A DNA stretch of 23,403 nucleotides from Armatimonadota bacterium (GTDB lineage Bacteria > Armatimonadota > Fimbriimonadia > Fimbriimonadales > Fimbriimonadaceae). Made by a program: the position numbers and the translations under genes. Of the stretch, positions 22,702-23,403 are shown piece after piece (within the stretch, counting starts at the first letter, position 1; each line of letters opens with the position of its first letter). The stretch covers positions 1-23,403 of the forward strand of contig JAEVZK010000148.1 of NCBI GenBank assembly GCA_023392285.1, read 5' to 3'. The notes beneath the pieces were generated by a model. That model was not told where the DNA came from. It saw only the letters and a list, made by a program, of their open reading frames with translations, and ran no database searches.

Positions 22702-23403
22702 ATGACGTCGGAACAGAAGAAGGCGATTTGGTCTGCCGTGGGCGTACTAATTTGTTTCTGCGCGGTGGGGACGGGAGCGGTGATGCGCGATCGGCTGGAG
22801 ATGGGCTCCAATGCCGATCAGATCGATATCAGCAATTTAGTGGCCTCGAACTCCCAGTCTCAGGCGGTGCCTGAAACGAAGTTTTACGAGGACATCCTCG
22901 AACTCCTCAAGCGAAAGTATGTCGAGCCGATCACCGATGAGCGAAAACTGGCAGATGGCTCCGTTCGGGCGATGGTAGGCAGCCTCGGCGACCCAAATTC
23001 GCTCTACATGGACAAAGACCAGTTCCGAGTCTACAGTCAGGCGCGGGAAGGGCATTTTGAGGGCATTGGGGCTCTTATGGTGCTCGACAATGGGGGCGGG
23101 GGAGCAAAGGTGCAGACTTCCGGCGATCAAGATGAAGCCCTTTCCGGACAGATCAAGCTGCCGAAGTTGGTTGCTGCCTCCGTGATTCCCGGGAGCAGTG
23201 CGGACAAGGCGGGGGTGAAGCCTGGCGATTGGGTCGAATTCGTCGACGACCACTGGATTCCGAACAGCGAAGCGCTCGAGGAATTCCTGAAGCTGCAGAA
23301 CGAGGTGTTGGGTGGAAAGGCAAGCCCGGAGAAGTCCTCAGCCTACATGAAGCTTCGCGACAAGTTGCGAGATGAATCCGATAAGAGCCTGTTGCCACTG
23401 AAG
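22702..23403 (+). CDS. S41-family C-terminal processing peptidase (CtpA-like), partial at the right edge
   Basis: The first 234 codons are present; the frame continues past the window. An N-terminal membrane anchor or signal (residues about 7-28, KKAIWSAVGVLICFCAVGTG) is followed by a linker. The S41 helical opening comes next: LELLKRKYVEPITDERKLADGSVRAMVGSLGDPNSLYM (67-104, family pattern Y-V-E-P..L..G...M..SLGDP.S.Y). GHFEGIGALM (117-126) leads into a PDZ domain with PGSSADKAGVKPGDWVEFVDD. About 30 residues (GGGGAKVQ through LSGQIKLPK) are inserted between GIGA and the main PDZ strand. The catalytic Ser/Lys part lies outside the window, so activity cannot be judged. AGGA (22691-22694) sits seven bases before the ATG. 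It is probably co-transcribed with rpiB and acts in the periplasm on protein C-termini. Confidence 0.9.
   Translation, partial: MTSEQKKAIWSAVGVLICFCAVGTGAVMRDRLEMGSNADQIDISNLVASNSQSQAVPETKFYEDILELLKRKYVEPITDERKLADGSVRAMVGSLGDPNSLYMDKDQFRVYSQAREGHFEGIGALMVLDNGGGGAKVQTSGDQDEALSGQIKLPKLVAASVIPGSSADKAGVKPGDWVEFVDDHWIPNSEALEEFLKLQNEVLGGKASPEKSSAYMKLRDKLRDESDKSLLPLK

Overview
The window looks like chromosomal DNA of a bacterium with a two-membrane envelope, most likely an Armatimonadota member close to Fimbriimonas. That is an inference, resting mainly on a type IV prepilin-like protein whose leader, conserved N-terminal helix and H-x9-D ending resemble the large prepilin/DUF1559-like families of Armatimonadota and Planctomycetota. 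Secreted HEAT-repeat proteins, a SCO protein with a C-terminal membrane anchor and a stand-alone rpsJ fit a deep-branching lineage. GC content is moderate and even. I saw no insertion sequence, CRISPR array, integrase or other mobile element.

Layout. Positions 1-7533 form a tightly packed minus-strand operon, read from right to left: a GH38 alpha-mannosidase, a secreted alpha/beta hydrolase (ATGA overlap), a GNAT acetyltransferase (GTGA overlap), a prepilin-like protein with a likely promoter of its own, and a secreted M28-like protein that runs off the left edge and appears to have lost metal ligands. A 38-bp divergent gap separates this operon from a plus-strand dprA-like gene. An RNase E/G gene (minus) converges on dprA and diverges from a small FmdB-type zinc-ribbon gene (plus). 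That gene in turn converges on an MsbA-like ABC exporter (minus).

From 12460 onward nearly everything is on the plus strand: a UbiD-family decarboxylase, a SCO-type copper/thiol protein, an unrecognised protein with secretin-N-like segments, and serS. A 266-bp intergenic region follows, with a nested hairpin and a seven-copy heptanucleotide repeat. Next come a lone rpsJ with a 15-bp-stem terminator and an opposing tRNA-Trp(CCA) with a good promoter. The last block is a class III (BtuF-like) binding lipoprotein, mtnP and a large secreted HEAT-repeat protein, joined by overlapping or abutting stop/start codons, then rpiB and the first 234 codons of an S41 C-terminal processing protease.

How the genes may work together. 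The left operon suggests mannose-containing glycan breakdown combined with envelope or secreted functions. The ubiD-SCO neighbourhood points to respiratory quinone and oxidase assembly. The btuF-like/mtnP pair suggests a link between cofactor uptake and methionine salvage. The most unusual items are the degenerate M28 protein, the heptamer array beside the rpsJ promoter, the hairpin and T-run in the RNase E/G leader, and the two unrecognised secreted proteins. I found no clearly new defence or mobile system.
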